Origin: Nilaparvata lugens
Lineage: Eukaryota; Arthropoda; Insecta; Hemiptera; Delphacidae
Direction: 5' to 3'
NCBI RefSeq assembly: GCF_014356525.2
Contig: NC_052510.1
Location: 20,734,532-20,798,531 of the forward strand
DNA: 64,000 nt
Each line of letters opens with the position of its first letter. Position 1 is the stretch's first letter. The position numbers were made by a program, and so were the translations under genes. Below are positions 43,963 through 58,011 of the stretch, piece after piece. The notes beneath the pieces were generated by a model. It had not been told where the DNA came from, ran no database searches, and saw only the letters and a list, made by a program, of their open reading frames with translations.

Positions 43963-46122
43963 AAACAGAGATAAATCAAGATTACAATATTGTTAACAGT
44001 GGCAAGTTCCTGAAAAATCATATAGCGTGCAGTGTTTGCTGTTTTCCACAGTTAATATTCTCCAAGCCAAGTTGATAATATACCTACAGTTGAGCCAAAA
44101 TATATATGACGGCTGAGGCATGAAAATATATATTGCGCTTGTTGAGTTGAAACTTTCTATGATTCTCTCTGTAAAAGTAGCTTATCTTCCGTTCTTACTA
44201 GTTGAATCTACATATCTAAACAGTCCAGTATGAAAATTCAGTAGATTCTAAAGATGAAAGCCATGCAAAAATACAAATTAAGGAAGAGTAAGCATTTATA
44301 AGAAGTAGGAAAATCATGAAAGTGTTTTACATTCTACCCTCTTAATCACAAGTTGAACAAGTAGGATAGAAGGTTGAATATTCAATTTATTGAAAACTAG
44401 ATGTACAGTCGATTGGAGATGGAAAATTCGTAAAGAATCATGAACCAAGTAAAAAGTAGCTACCGTATTAGATGAATTGAAAGATGATTCATCATATTCT
44501 ATTATTTGTTAACACATCAATGCTCCAACCCACTCATCTTGTCATTCATTACACAAGGGCCTCAATGAGAACTTCATAAATGGAAGTAAAGCATGAGCAG
44601 AATCATACTGGAATTGGAAGGTTGGTAGAAGCTATTCTTGATGTCGATTAATGTTGATTTATATTGGTTTTGCTTCGGGCACCAAAAGAATAGACCAATT
44701 TTTATTTATATGCTGAAGCATTAAAATTAATTCTATTAAACATGATTTCTTATGACTTGGCATTCACAAATTTAGTTGGGTGAAGATATTTGAAAAATGT
44801 ACGGTATCTGATTATCAATATTATAGTTTTCATAGCATTCTAGTTGATTGTGATCGTTGAAGGGTTGAAGTGAGTTAGTTCAAGTGAATTTTAGTACAAG
44901 TATTTTGTGGTTATGATGGGCTCTTCTTTATTTCTATCGATGTTTTACTCCAGTAGAGAAAATTGAAAATGTTAGTTTTATATTTTAAAAGCTTTAAGGT
45001 ACGGTAACATGAATTTGATAAGCCAGTATTATCTATGTTTTTCATTGTATCGCTTGTATCAATGTTACATGCACTGTTTGCAATATTCATCACTATTCTC
45101 TCAAGAATTAGTTTGTTTTGAATTCCATGATCTGAAAATTCAAATTTAAATGCTATTTGGATGACGTTCACATTCCATTTGTTTTTTTACAATAATTGTT
45201 ACATTGGAGAGTCAAGCAATTTAATCCATTTGGAAGTAAAAGGAAATCACAGTGCAAATTGAACAGTGGATAGTCACTTTGATTCAGTTGCTCTATTCAT
45301 TTCGGCTTGATACTATCATTTTTAATTTGAGTTGATCAGAGATATGCATTGTATATAATGTTTATATTTTAGTTTGACTAATCTCTTATCACAGTATCGC
45401 TTTCATTCATAAACATGATAATCCCAAATAAGTTGATTACCTTAAGGATGTAGCTTATCTTACGTTGAACAATACAAAGAATTTTCATTAAATTACCGTA
45501 GGTACTATTATGATGATCATTGGAATTTCTGCCTGTGGTTGGGAAAAGTCATATTGAGAGCCTTGAAATTCGTACCTATTAGAAAAAGTTGCATTATCAC
45601 TAGTTTTTTTTCTATTTGTTTCAAATACCTTTTTCTTTTATTTTCTAAAATCTTTACATTAATTTTATTAAATACTCATTCCATTATCAAGACTAGTGTT
45701 TTTTAAATTAATCATTAAATTATAAAAAGTAATCAAACAAGAAGAAACAAAAAAAGCTTTGAAAAGAGATTTTGAATCTTAATTTTTCACAAAATAAGGA
45801 TAAGGTGAAGAAGTCGGACACGTTATAATCTACGAACTTCATTAAAGAACATCAATATCTGAAACTAAGAGTTTTCAAATTTTGATACTACGTGTGACTC
45901 GTATTGAGATGACACACTTAAAATAGATAAATTCTGTGAGCATACAACGAAAGTCTGATTTTTATCATCAGCGTAGTTAAATCAAGACAATTATAATAAT
46001 CTGTAGAGTATTGAAAAGTGAAAATCTAGATTCAGAACATGTCAAAACAATAGACAAAATTGATTATTTCGAGCGCAAGAGTGTAAATACGATGCAATGT
46101 AGAAAGCAGTACTATTACCTAC
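43963..46122. other. AT-rich stretch without recognisable genes
   Basis: I find no protein motif, RNA gene or repeat partner in the window. The frames at 44911-45171 and 46011-46265 have no recognisable content. Confidence 0.4.
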
Positions 46123-46124
46123 TG

Positions 46125-46830
46125 TTTACTATGGTGAAGGGAGTCAGCCGCGTCGGCTGCTTCCCCTCCCACAGCGTCAAATTGAATCACAAATACATAA
46201 TGATACACATCAATAGATTTGCAATTGAATTGCCGACATTAATTATTTGGCTCATTTTTCTTTAAAATCATTTGCTTCAAAGTTAATCGGAGAAAACAAA
46301 AAATCAAATCGAAAACCCCTAATTTTTTCATATATATTATTTTATCAAGGAAACTGTTGTTTTATTGAGAAATGATTACTACTAATATTGTAGTCAATAA
46401 TATAACGAATCGAATGACATATGATACATTTTTTTTTCGATTAATGGTTACAGAGATAATAGATTTCCTGTTTACTGTTTACTATGGCGAAGAGAGTCAG
46501 CCGCGTTGTACCGCGTCGGCTGTTTCCCCTTCCACGGCGTCAAATCAAATCGAAAATACGTAACAATATACATCAATGGATTCGCAATGGAAGTGACTAC
46601 ATTAATTATTTGGCTCATTTTTCTTTTAAATCACTTGCTTCGAAGTTAATCGGAGAAAACAAAAAATCAAATCGCAACCCCCGTAAATTTTAACATATAT
46701 ATCAGTTTATCAAGAAAACTGTTAGTTTTATTGGGAAATGAATGTAACTGATATTGTAGTCCATTATGTAACAAATCGAATGACATATAATAGAACTCTT
46801 TCCGATCAATGGTTACAGAGATATTTGATT
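46125..46830 (+). repeat. Two tandem ~350-bp units
   Basis: Unit 1 begins CTGTTTACTATGGTGAAGGG at 46125; unit 2 begins CTGTTTACTATGGCGAAGAG at 46474. Both contain GTCAGCCGCG....CGTCGGCTG, ATTAATTATTTGGCTCATTT, GTTAATCGGAGAAAACAAAA and TGGTTACAGAGATA. They are moderately diverged. A two-unit tandem of this size could be a satellite fragment or a duplicated element end. Confidence 0.75.
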
Positions 46831-46956
46831 TTCCGTGATTACCTGCATTTTTCAACTTTGAGGGTGGCTAGGGGTGAAAGCTCCAGGGGGATTTCTTGGG
46901 ACTTTTGGTAGAATGACCCTCTGGGAGGGTTCTATCGATGGTGAGAGATTCAGCTT

Positions 46957-47781
46957 TTATTTAATTTTCGGATCGAAAAAACCTTTATTGACTGGGCTAT
47001 AATTTATGCAGCTGGTATCGTTTTGGGCACGAAAAAACTGTGTGATGGATGAATTACCTGCTGATTGTGAGGCGTTGATTTTCCTCATTTGTCTTGGTAA
47101 GTCATCTCCCTTCCTCTTCTTCCGGTTCGCTTCCAATGGACAATCTTCCTCAAATTCCATAAACTCACGCTTAACGTCTTCATAGCTCAAAACTCTACTA
47201 TCGATCTCTAATGAATTCATTCTTATTTTAACAATATGCTTATCTTTTAGCCGCTTACGAACTTCATTGCGCTCCTTTTGTTTCTCTCGATTCCTTATCC
47301 AAGTCTCGAGCAACAAAAACTGTTGAGTTCTTTAACTTGCCGCAGTTTGCCAAAATTATATTTTTCTTAATTTCCGAAACCAGGGACAAAATAATAGGAC
47401 GTGTTTTATTATTACCTTTTCTGCCTAGCCTTCTAACAAAATTTATGTCCCTTGATTTGAGTTCTACTGCTAACACCTGGTTGCATACATCTAAAACGTT
47501 ATGCATAACCTGCTCTTTAGCTTCTCCATTGGGTTCTTCAACTCCGTAGAATATAAGATTGCTTCCTCTTTTCATATTATCAATCAAACTACTTTGCTTC
47601 TGCAGCTCTTGTTTTAATCTTTCATTTCTTTTCCTAACTCCTCAATTTTTCTATCTTGCTCAGCTATAATAGATGATAAATTGAGAGCAGATTCTTCTTT
47701 GATAGTTATCTTCGTGTTCTAATTTATTTCAGATTTCAGCTTTTCCAGCATCTTTTCCATAGTCTTGAGATCCAGAGCCAT
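46957..47781 (-). pseudogene. LINE ORF1 protein, right-arm copy (broken)
   Basis: Minus-strand counterpart of 32010-32793, start codon at 47781, with the same TAG after 20 codons and the same one-base shift before EKQKERNEV. At the end it reads through into unrelated sequence (NYSPVNKGFFDPKIK) because the arm homology stops there. No ORF2 follows. Confidence 0.8.
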
Positions 47782-48536
47782 TCTCAATTCCTATTGTAGT
47801 TATGAGAAGCAAACAATATTGATTTTAAACTGTAAAGAGTTTATTCTATCTCAAAATACGCAGTACAGCACCGGCTATCAAAATCCTGCAGATATCAATT
47901 TGGCCTTGCACTATTCTATATCTATACAGTTGGGAGAGTAATAGCGTAGTACTTATCACTTTACCGGCCGGCGTTTCACCTCTTCCCCGCACTTCGCAAT
48001 TTGAGTAGATCTTCTGCTTCGGCTTTGATCCTAACCTAGAAATTCTCACAGAAATATTCAATGGAATGACACTTGAAAACAATTCTAACTGTTCTTGTGA
48101 CTAGAAAACTTTAGTCCTGGTATTCCATTTATTTTTATCAGACCATCAAACCGAGAAACACACTAGAAAACATTCATTCATCGATCGTAACGAGAGCGGC
48201 CAACGCACAACTGTCTTGTTTGAACTTTCCAACTCTACTCCAGTTTGCAATTTAATAATCACATTTTCTCGGATTTCAAGCTTATTTTCAATTCTAGGTG
48301 GAAATGCTACTGGACATTAATAACAGAGATTTTCATGCTCAATCTTTTCCACTTAAAATTTTTTGTTTAAATTGTATATGAACGCTGATAATTGAGAATC
48401 TAAAATCAAACTTTGCATAGATGGGGCAAAGCTCCTGAAATTTTTACAGACTTGTTGCAGTTGATAGAGCTTATCAATGACTATTCCAGGTATAAATTTG
48501 ATCAAAATCGTTGGAGCGTTGGAGTATTGACTACAA

Positions 48537-48970
48537 TACTAGTAGTTCTGTAAACAGTAGACCTCACGCAGTATTCTCATCCACAAGTACCTGATTGAAA
48601 CGATAGGTACCTTATGAAAATACAGCAATAGACTGGCTTCTCCACACATCTGTGTAATCACTTGTCAGCTGATTTATGATGAATAATTATATAGTCTGAT
48701 ATTTACTCTGATATCGACGTATGAAGGAGGCTCCTTTTTCCTTTTGTATTATCCTTGAAATGCAAAATTTCCAAAAACCTTGTATATACGTCGACGCGCA
48801 ATTTAAAAAGGAACATACCTGTCAAATTTCATGAAAATTTATTACCGCGTTTCGCCGTTAATGCGCAACATATAAACATTTAAACATTTAAACATTCAAA
48901 CATTTAAACATTAAGAGAAATGCCAAACCGTCGACTTGAATCTTAGACCTCACTTCGCTCGGTCAATAAT
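48537..48970 (-). repeat. Interspersed ~435-bp repeat, right-arm copy b
   Basis: Mirror of 30821-31252, full length, with a few substitutions in the AAATGTTT steps. Confidence 0.75.
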
Positions 48971-49306
48971 CTGATTTTACTGCATTGTAATGATATGATC
49001 GTGATAGCACTGGATATTAGACGAACATAGTGACCTGAAAGAGAGTATTCTTATTTCACTATCAAGCCTTTTATTTTGGCAGGTAACTCGTGCTCAGCAA
49101 GGGTCCAATTAAAAACTTGACAAACTGAAAACTTCACGTAATGAAATCTTGAAGAATTGAAAATAAGTCTATTACCATTCTTAGTAAAAAAGAATCTATA
49201 TGCAAAACTTCAAGTTAATCAGTCCAGTAATTCAGACGTGATTATGCGTCATTCATTAATTTCCTATCCTGTATGTGTATAAGCCAGTTCTTTCCTTTAT
49301 TATAGT

Positions 49307-49890
49307 AGTAGTTCTGTGAACAGTAGACCTCGCGCTCAGTAAGTTACATCGACCTGTTGTTATTTTTTCTCAAAAATTGATAAATAATTTATTAATTTAA
49401 AATGTCTAGAAAAGATCGTAAATAAACATAGAGCTTTCTGTCCTATCGTACCGTGACGTGTCGTCCCTGAATGTGAGTGAGCGCTGTTATCAGGTCTGGC
49501 TGCAACTGTCTACAACGTTGATGGAAAGATACAATTTTCAAGATGGTCGATGTTTTTGTGCGGTTAGTATTATAGTCAACTGTCTACAAACGTTGATGGA
49601 AAGATACATTTTCAAGATGTTCGATGTTTTTGAATGGGTAGTATTATAGTCCACTTCCACTAGACAGCTGATTTATGATGAATAATAAAATTCTATAGTC
49701 TGATTTTTACGGTAATATTGGCGTATGGAGGCCCTTTTTCCTTTTATGTTATCCTTGAAATGCAGAATTTTCAAAAACCTTGTATATACGTCGACGCGCA
49801 ATTTAAGCAGGAACATACCTGTCAAATTTCATGAAAATCTATTACCACGTTTCGCTGTAAATGCGCAACATATAAACATTGTCACGTGGT
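49307..49890 (-). repeat. Interspersed ~435-bp repeat, right-arm copy c
   Basis: Mirror of 29908-30485, including the two 74-75-bp tandem units at about 49516-49665. Confidence 0.7.
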
Positions 49891-52227
49891 ATTTTAGCAC
49901 CACAAAATACTTTTGAAATAAACTATTGAGCTTTAATAGAATTATAAAATAGAAAGAATAGATAGCCTAGTCAAGGTACCGCTCAAGTAAAATCGAATGT
50001 TATTCATGATAAAGAGAAATCATGTTATCTATTAAGCGATAAGAGAACCATGCAAAATTGTAATTCAACAATAATGAGAATTCTTTGGCAGAAATAGAAA
50101 TTATAAAGCGGCTCATTTATTATTGGCAGATCATAAAAAATAAAAGTTTGCATGTACATTTTGAGGTTAGGATGCTTTATTTTGATTAAATACATCAATC
50201 AATCTAGGATCAATCGACAGTTTTTTGAATCGATACCTAACAAATCAGCTGTTTGCTAAATCAACCATTACGAATTGAATTATAAGTTTTACTCACAAAA
50301 TATATATTATAAACACTAGGGAAGGTTTATGAAAATAGATAAGGACAACTATTATTGTTACACGATTATTTATTGCAATCTAAAAAAGTATGAAAACCAA
50401 GAGTACACAAAACTCACATAAAAAATTAAATGTATATTGCATTATAGCATCATATATCGAGATTTATTTATAGAATACTCCCAGACTTTTACTCAACTTA
50501 TATATTTAAAAATTTTTATTTATCTTTGTATAACTAAGTTAAGAAAACCCTGAATCTTAAAGAACCAATTACATCACATCTTACTAAGATTGGAAAGCCA
50601 ATCAGAAGGAAGCTTATAAATCGTTTAAGGAAGAGATGAAATTTTTCTGAAAATCACTCTCTCTGGCTTGTGATCTCGATTTGTGAGGAGCACATGGATA
50701 TTAGGGTTCTTTCTTCCAATTAATTTTTAAAAGCATCAAGCCAATTCCTATTTAAATGTGAAGTATATGTAATTAATGTTTGATTATTTGTGAACTCAGT
50801 GTTGCTAAAGAGTTCTTAATTGTAATTTATTCCTGTAAATATATTTTTGATACTGTTAGAAATTTATAAGAAATCTGGACCATGCACGAGCCCAGCAGAG
50901 ACGAAAAGGACCTGCCTAATTAATTATTGGAGATAATTAATTATTCTACAAGAACTACAAGAACATCATTACTGTAAGTGTATTAGTTCTAATGAGCTCA
51001 TTAGCCGGCCTTTATCAGTGAATTGGGGAATTAATTAAAGCGCTATATAAATTTATTCAAGTTTAAGAAATTCGCAATGTGTCGACTACTATCATATAAG
51101 TTATAAAAACTCATTCATGAATTTATTGATATATGTAGGAAGCTTATTTCCATGCACGGCACGAACTCATAAACCCTGAGATAATAAATTGTTATTTTTA
51201 TTAATTATTATTTATTCATTGATCAAAGTATGTTCTGTTAAGTCTATAGAATGAACAGGTTCCAAGCTGTTAAATTTTGAACCTACTTGAAATCCATATT
51301 TCAGTATTAAATATAATACATATTTTTACAGCTCACAACTGTGAATGCTAAGCAAGCCTGTGATAATTATTACAATATTAGAAAATTTATTTATCCAAAG
51401 AAATTTATATTTATCAAGAGATATTGTATATATATTATTTGATGGGAATATATTTTATTTTTTATGTCAGCATACAAAATCTTAGAAGTTTTTTATTATT
51501 TCCTAATTCATCTCGTGATATACAGTTTAAGCTGTCTTGGTACCAAGCAAAAATCTTCTGCAGGACTGCAGCATATCAAATCGGTGAATCAATTAACATT
51601 GATCTTATTCAGAATATTTACTACTTATCATCCTTTGATGATAGTAATACTATTCCGCTACAAAAATCTTACTGATAATTATATTAATAAGGTTACAGTA
51701 TATCATATAAGGATCCAGAGAACTCCAAGAACTGGCGTTGTAAGTTCCAAGGAATTTCAGAAGGGTAAATTGGTGAATACCTGTATTCATCACGAGCGTT
51801 TTAAAAATCAACTAGAAAAGTCATAGTTGGTCTTCATTATCCTTGATTGAATATATGGTTACTGGTAATCAGTCACCAACTATCTTTTTGATTTCCTTAT
51901 TGGTATTCTTCCAGAACTTCACGGAAGCAGTGGTAAGAATTATTAATCACCAATCATTGAACCCTGTGGTGATTAATTATATTTGGAATATTCATGCATC
52001 TACTACTGAGCTAGAGCTGCGGTCTGAACCCAGCATATTTGCGAGCCGGACGGCCTTAACTTTTTGCAAATTTATTTGCAAAATAGGGATTTTAGCAACC
52101 GCTCTTATAAATATCAAAAACACCTCACCATATATGAATGGTTGGCAATTTACCATTTTACAACATTAAGAGAAATGCCAAACCGTCGACTTGAATCTTA
52201 GACCTCACTTCGCTTGGTCAATTACAG

Positions 52228-52460
52228 AATATTATATAACATGGCACTCCAGTGCCATGAATTTAACAAACAGAACAGTAATTATTGATCCACAAGATGG
52301 ACCAATTCGAATGCTGAAAACAATTAATATATTTGCTAAATGCCACTTTATTTTTAAGAAGACCACCGCCGGACACAGATGCATGTTTACTGATGATGAG
52401 GCATTTATTATTAGAGCAGGACCCGGGGGCCGACACTCAGAGACGAGAATAACACGTCAG
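52228..52460 (+). other. Possible orphan exon, right arm
   Basis: Mirror of 27331-27563, same length and borders (ATTACAG / CAG-GTACTT), open for 77 codons. One residue differs (KTIN versus KTNN). See the left copy for the limits of this call. Confidence 0.22.
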
Positions 52461-52961
52461 GTACTTGAATATTATAATACTGGCTGACGGAATTCCTAGA
52501 CATACCTGCTGAAGAAAGAAGATACGGGATCGCACCTGTCAGAGGATCATCGTTGGCATTCTCACACTACTCACCTTCTCTCTCTTTCTCACACACTCTT
52601 TTACACTTCCTCTCTCTATATAATATCTCTACTCCCTCGCTCCTACTCACTCTTTCTCATTATCTCTCGCTCTCAATCACTATCTCTCTCTTACCAAGAT
52701 CTATCTCAATTCTTTCCCTCACTCAGTCAACCACTCTCCTTCACTCCATAATACTACTCTCTAATACCACTCTACGCCTTCCATAATCTTTCCAGAGAAT
52801 CTCTATCACTTGCTCAATATCCTCACACCTCTTATTTTTTCACTCTCTCTCTCTCTCTCTCTCTCTTAAGGGCTCTCTCTCAAGGGTTGTGTGGCAGAGA
52901 GGACCTGGAGTCCTAACTCCGCCCTTAATAAAGGTCAAAAATCAATCACTCTCTATCTTTC

Positions 52962-52985
52962 ACACACACACACACAACACACACA

Positions 52986-53016
<31 letters not shown>

Positions 53017-53049
53017 CCACACACACACACACACATGCACACACACATT
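52962..53049 (+). repeat. (CA)n microsatellite, right arm
   Basis: Partner of 26745-26848 but broken by several CACC and CAAC interruptions. A CT-rich tract precedes it at 52555-52870. Confidence 0.9.
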
Positions 53050-53949
53050 TTAGCTGCCATCTTGGATTGCATTTGATCGAAATTGTTCGTGTCGGATCCT
53101 TATAGTGTAAGGATCTTACGTGCCAAATTTCAAGTCATTCCGTTATCTGGGAGATGAGATATCGTGTACACACACACACACCACACGTCCGGTCAAAATA
53201 AGGATACCATTATATATAATTTTCCTAGAATGAACAGAATTTATTGTTGATACATTGTAAAATTCATTGATTATTTTCATGTGCTCCTAGATATTATTTA
53301 AATTTTTTACATACTTCTACAGAAAATATAGAAGAATTTAATTATTTCATTCCACAATCACATCATCAATTTCATAATTCGGAGAAAATCAACAGGATAA
53401 ATCCAAAACTGTTTCTCTCCCCAATTTTGATAATAAAATAGTCTAAAAGTGGTTATATGAACACTTCTCATTATAAACTAATAAACTTCTTATAGAGTAT
53501 AGCTACTTACTCACCTACTTACCGAATCTCTTGACTCCAGAATCATATATTATAAACTGCAAAGTACAGGAAAGTCTTGATTATTCGATCCAACCTGGCC
53601 GGTGGAAAATCGATTGATTAGAAAAAATAAGTTGGAAAATTTCTAGAAACAAAATTGGTAATTTAAAATCTCTCCAAAAAGATATGTAATAGCTTAATAG
53701 AATGCTTTGATTTCATTTTACATCAGTCAACACTCTCAATAAAGTGATACAGCCTACTGTACATATTTTGCAGTATCGTTAATCGTTGAACATATTCAAA
53801 TCGGGTGGAGAATTAAGGAAATCAATCTGCGGCTCTGCGTTTGCACATTGGAAGGTTCAGGACTCGATAACTTAACAATATAATGGTGTTCGAACTTCAA
53901 ACGTCATTGTCGTCTGAGAGTGACCCTTAGACTCTTCCCGCTCTAAAAA

Positions 53950-54282
53950 GTGAAAAGGGTCAGTATCTCACCGCTTTCCAACCATAGTAATATCAGTATG
54001 GTTCAATATATGTATAGAAGCCTAGCTATACACATATGTTATATTTATCTGGTTGAAGCACAAGAAGAAAGGAATATTCAGAATCTTGTCTGCATTCCTT
54101 TGCCAGCTCTGAGCTTACCAACATTCCAAGGCTTCCGCCGGCATATAACCATTCATAAATTCCGAGGCCATATTTGTGAATTTCTAGTCTCTGACCATAC
54201 GCGGACAGTATGCTGTCAGAATCAGACTTACCGAACCATTCACATATTCATTTTATTTGAAAATGAGAAGGAATTGCCATAG
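53950..54282 (+). CDS. Unrecognised 110-codon ORF, right arm
   Basis: Mirror of 25510-25842 with one residue changed. No family recognised, and it may not be coding. Confidence 0.15.
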   Translation: MKRVSISPLSNHSNISMVQYMYRSLAIHICYIYLVEAQEERNIQNLVCIPLPALSLPTFQGFRRHITIHKFRGHICEFLVSDHTRTVCCQNQTYRTIHIFILFENEKELP

Positions 54283-54459
54283 ATTTCCATAATGAAATAG
54301 GTAATAGAAGTTTTCACAACCACGTATTTATTAAGAATTAAGATTGCGGAGATCTAGTTTTCTTGGTTACACCAGCACTATACTATTGTATAGCTCTAAA
54401 ATGAAATAAAATCTTAAATACAGCATTAACAATTTAACATAGTGTGTATAGTTTTTATG

Positions 54460-55197
54460 TATACAGAGCGAGTCAAATGTATGAGAACCCTTCAATAAGT
54501 TGGAGACTGTTGTAGATATAGGCCTAATACTGTAACTTTTAGGATAAGTTATTGGTCAAATACTCTATCTTTTGACGTACATCTGAATTTCAACCCCTCA
54601 TAAGGGGGTGACTTAGGGGGTTTAACTAGAATATTTTTAATGTAAACACCCATTGTGTGTGGTACATCATTTTAAAGGCCTTCTCAAAACAAGAAAGATG
54701 GCATCGATAAAAATGTTCCATGATACTTGAATCCAAAATGGCGGCTGATTGAAGTTTTGAAGGAAAAGAGGGGTTGTAACTCAAATATTTTGAATGTAAA
54801 CACCCATTGTGTGATACATCATTTTGAAGGTCTTTTCAAAACGAGGAAGATGAAAATGTTCAATGAAAATGTTCTATGATACTTTCATTTTGGATACAAG
54901 TATCATGGAATATTATTATAATGTTAATTTATGTATAATTATGATAATTATGGTATAATCTATGTTAACTTTCTTGTTTTGAAATGCCTTTAAAATTATG
55001 TACCATGCAATGGGTGTTTACATTTAAAATATTGTAGTTACAACCCCTAAGTCACCCCCTTATGACGGGTTGAAATTCAGTTGTACGTCAAAAGGTAGAG
55101 TATTTGACCAATAACTTATCCTGAAAGTTAAAGTATTATATCCACAACAGTCTCCAATTTATTGAAGGGTTCCCATACATATGACTCACTCTGTATA
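54460..55197. mobile_element. Foldback / long-TIR DNA element, right arm
   Basis: Mirror of 24747-25332. TATACAGAGCGAGTC at 54460 and GACTCACTCTGTATA ending at 55197 are inverted ends. The middle includes an extra ~150 bp with TCCAAAATGGCGGCTGATTG and a further TGTAAACACCCATTGTGTG, absent on the left. This copy is probably closer to the full form. Confidence 0.85.
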
Positions 55198-55689
55198 ACT
55201 ATATAAGCAGAATATATACTACAAAACCAGTCTTATCATTGGTAGTTGGGTAGTTGCCTGACCTATTAAAGTGAATCATGGTTAACAAACTAATTGTAAT
55301 TATAATTTTCCTTGTAGAAGTGAAGGTAGTATTGTGGTGATATTCGCAATGAACGAATTGAAGTTGTCATAACAACAACCAATTATTTATAGAAAAAATA
55401 TAGTGGGCTGTTTGTACGTTTGAATCGGCCCGAGACAAGAAATAATATTCGATTCAACTGAATACAAATTAGTATGAGTGTATGACTACTTGAAAGTGCT
55501 TAGAGCAATTGGTGAGTCAAAAGAGAGACCTCGATGGACAGCAAACACATTAATAATTCATGGTAAAATGATCACGTAATAATATTGATTAGTAGCCTAT
55601 AAAACAATTGAACCATTTCCTATAAATGATATATTAATGAATATAAAACATTCAGTTAACAAAGAGATCATATTCTATAATAATATGAT

Positions 55690-55918
55690 AACGGAGAGAA
55701 TTGGCTTATACTCGTACACGAACGGGATAGGAAATTCACGATGCATCATCACGTCTGAACTACTGGACTGATTAACTTGAAATTTTGCATTTAGAATCTT
55801 CATTTACCGAGGATGGTTAAAGGCCTATTTTCAATTCTTCAAGATTTTACTACGTCAAGTTATCAGTTTGACAAGTTTTTAATTGGCCCCTTGCGGAGCA
55901 CGGATTACCTGCTAGGTT
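55690..55918 (-). repeat. Interspersed ~220-bp repeat, right arm
   Basis: Mirror of 24033-24252. Another copy, mirror of 30488-30715, lies at about 49073-49305. Confidence 0.65.
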
Positions 55919-57738
55919 ATTATAAAATGATCATAGAAATAATACCTTCCTTGTAGTAGTTGTAAGTTGAGGTGATATTGTGATTGAGGTTAAAATATTA
56001 GGAAAAACTTTGCCAATAATCGACCGTTAAAAAGGCTATAGGCCTACTTTACATCGACCAAACAGTGAAATGATACCGAAAATATATATCCTAGTGTAAC
56101 TAACAGGACAAATAAATATTGTAGGCTACTCCACGCACATTAACTGAAACGAAATAGAGGATCCAGAATGAGATAAAGGAGAAGCATATTATTGGACGGG
56201 TGATTTCGAGGAGAGGGTTAAGAATAAAATACGATTATTTCAAAGCTACAAAAAACAGATAAGGTCATTTTATGTAAGCCTTGCGGGTCTTATTTCCTAT
56301 TTTTTATCTTTGTTTTCAAGCATTCTGACACGCGTGGTTTAACAAATATATTATAGTACCGTATATGATATAGATTGGATCTATATATCAAAGTTATATC
56401 TATAAGTAGATAGGTAGGCTTTTATTTCAACAAAAGATCTATACGTTTATAGGTATACTTTATAATATTCTACAAACAGATGAAACGCCAAAAACGAAAT
56501 ACAGTAATAATGGCCGAAAGTATGGGTGAGGATTGGGTAGAAGAGGAAAAAGAAAAATAAGGAGGAAAGGCGGAATAAGAGAAGGAGGTGACAGATGGCA
56601 GAGCTATAAAAGAAGGGTGGAAAGGGAATCAAAAGGGCTGGAGAAGGTAACCGATTGGATGAATTACACCCTCAAACCTCAAGACAAGTTTCGGAAATTG
56701 TAATTTGTTGGAAGTCTATTTTCACATCATATTAAAACACCTATTTCTACGATTCCGCTTGATGGCTTCAATGCACTTTCAAAATGCTGCAGCAGATTGC
56801 ATTAAAGCTCTGGAGCAATATTGTGGAAAACATTGGGGAAATGGAAAAGACTTTGAGAATAACCGTGAAAATTACTGGAAAATTGACGGTTTTTATCTAT
56901 CTAAATATTGGGGATTCTAAGACACCTCTCAATGGTGACATCTCCCAAAATGTCCAGCTGCATCTATGAATCTAAAACGAAAATTATAAATATTAAATTT
57001 GTACGGTAAATGAGTTTGTATCAAATAATCATTGTTGAAATAACAGCATAACGTTGATTATTCCATTCGGGTTTTTTTAAATTCTCACAACATGCATCAC
57101 CCTGTTCTTAGCTGAAAACCGAATTTTAATAATTTTGTAATAGTCTGTTTTGAAAAAGTTACGGAAACGCATTGAAAAACCACAGAAAGACGTTCTAACA
57201 GCTCTAACAACTAGTGAGGTCCAGGTATAATGGCAGTGGAGAAAGATAGGAGAAAAACGTTGCCGATACTCTGTCTTGTCAATACTGCTTTCTGTAGTCT
57301 ACCGCCTTCAAACGGTAGCTGATGCAGGTTCATTGATGTAATGTTAACGATTCATTCTCATTTAAAATAATCAATTATATTTTTCAATAATCTCATCATG
57401 AATTTTCATAACTAAGAATAAATATTTAGTTAATTAATACATTGTTAAAAGACGATCTGGCAACAGAGCAAAGCGAGAAGAGATAGCGCTATCCGCTTTG
57501 CTGAATGATAGACAAGGATTGCAATACCATTGCTGATCAAACACTGCCATAATAACGTGGACCTCACTACAGTCCCGCTGGCTCACGACGTGTGTGCGTC
57601 GGTGTGCTAGAGATCGATGACAATTATATAAAATTATTATAATATAATATTTATATAAATTACAATGAAAATTAAAATATATATTACAAGAATATAAATT
57701 TGAAGCAGTTAAGGGATTTGGTAATAGGAATCTTACTC

Positions 57739-58011
57739 GCCAACGGCCATACCACGTTGAATACACCGGTTCTCGTTCGATCTCCGAAGTTAAGCAACGT
57801 CGGGCGTGGTCAGTACTTGGATGGTTATAATTTGTTTTTTTCTGCTCTCATGTATATGCATGTATGTATAATATTGTATTATGAACATTTTATTTTTATT
57901 TTGCTCGTATATGTATGTGTATGAGTAAATTATTGTTTGTTTTCTTTTTGGCAATAAATGAATTTGATTTGATTTGTTGGGTGACCGCTTGGGAACAACA
58001 CGTGCTGTTGG
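57739..58011 (+). rRNA. 5S rRNA gene split by a tail-bearing insertion (right arm)
   Basis: 5S positions 1-86 are at 57739-57824 and positions 84-118 at 57978-58011, followed by seven T (58012-58018). The 153-bp insert (57825-57977) ends AATAAATGAATTTGATTTG. TGG is present on both sides of the insert, a possible 3-bp target duplication. The break is after GGATGG within box C. This copy has GATCTCCGAAG where the left copy and usual 5S have GATCACCGAA. It is a single dispersed 5S copy with no array in the window. Confidence 0.85.

Noticed and set aside
43791..44075. ORF spanning the run of N
   Set aside because: It exists only because N codons are treated as open. There is no sequence evidence.
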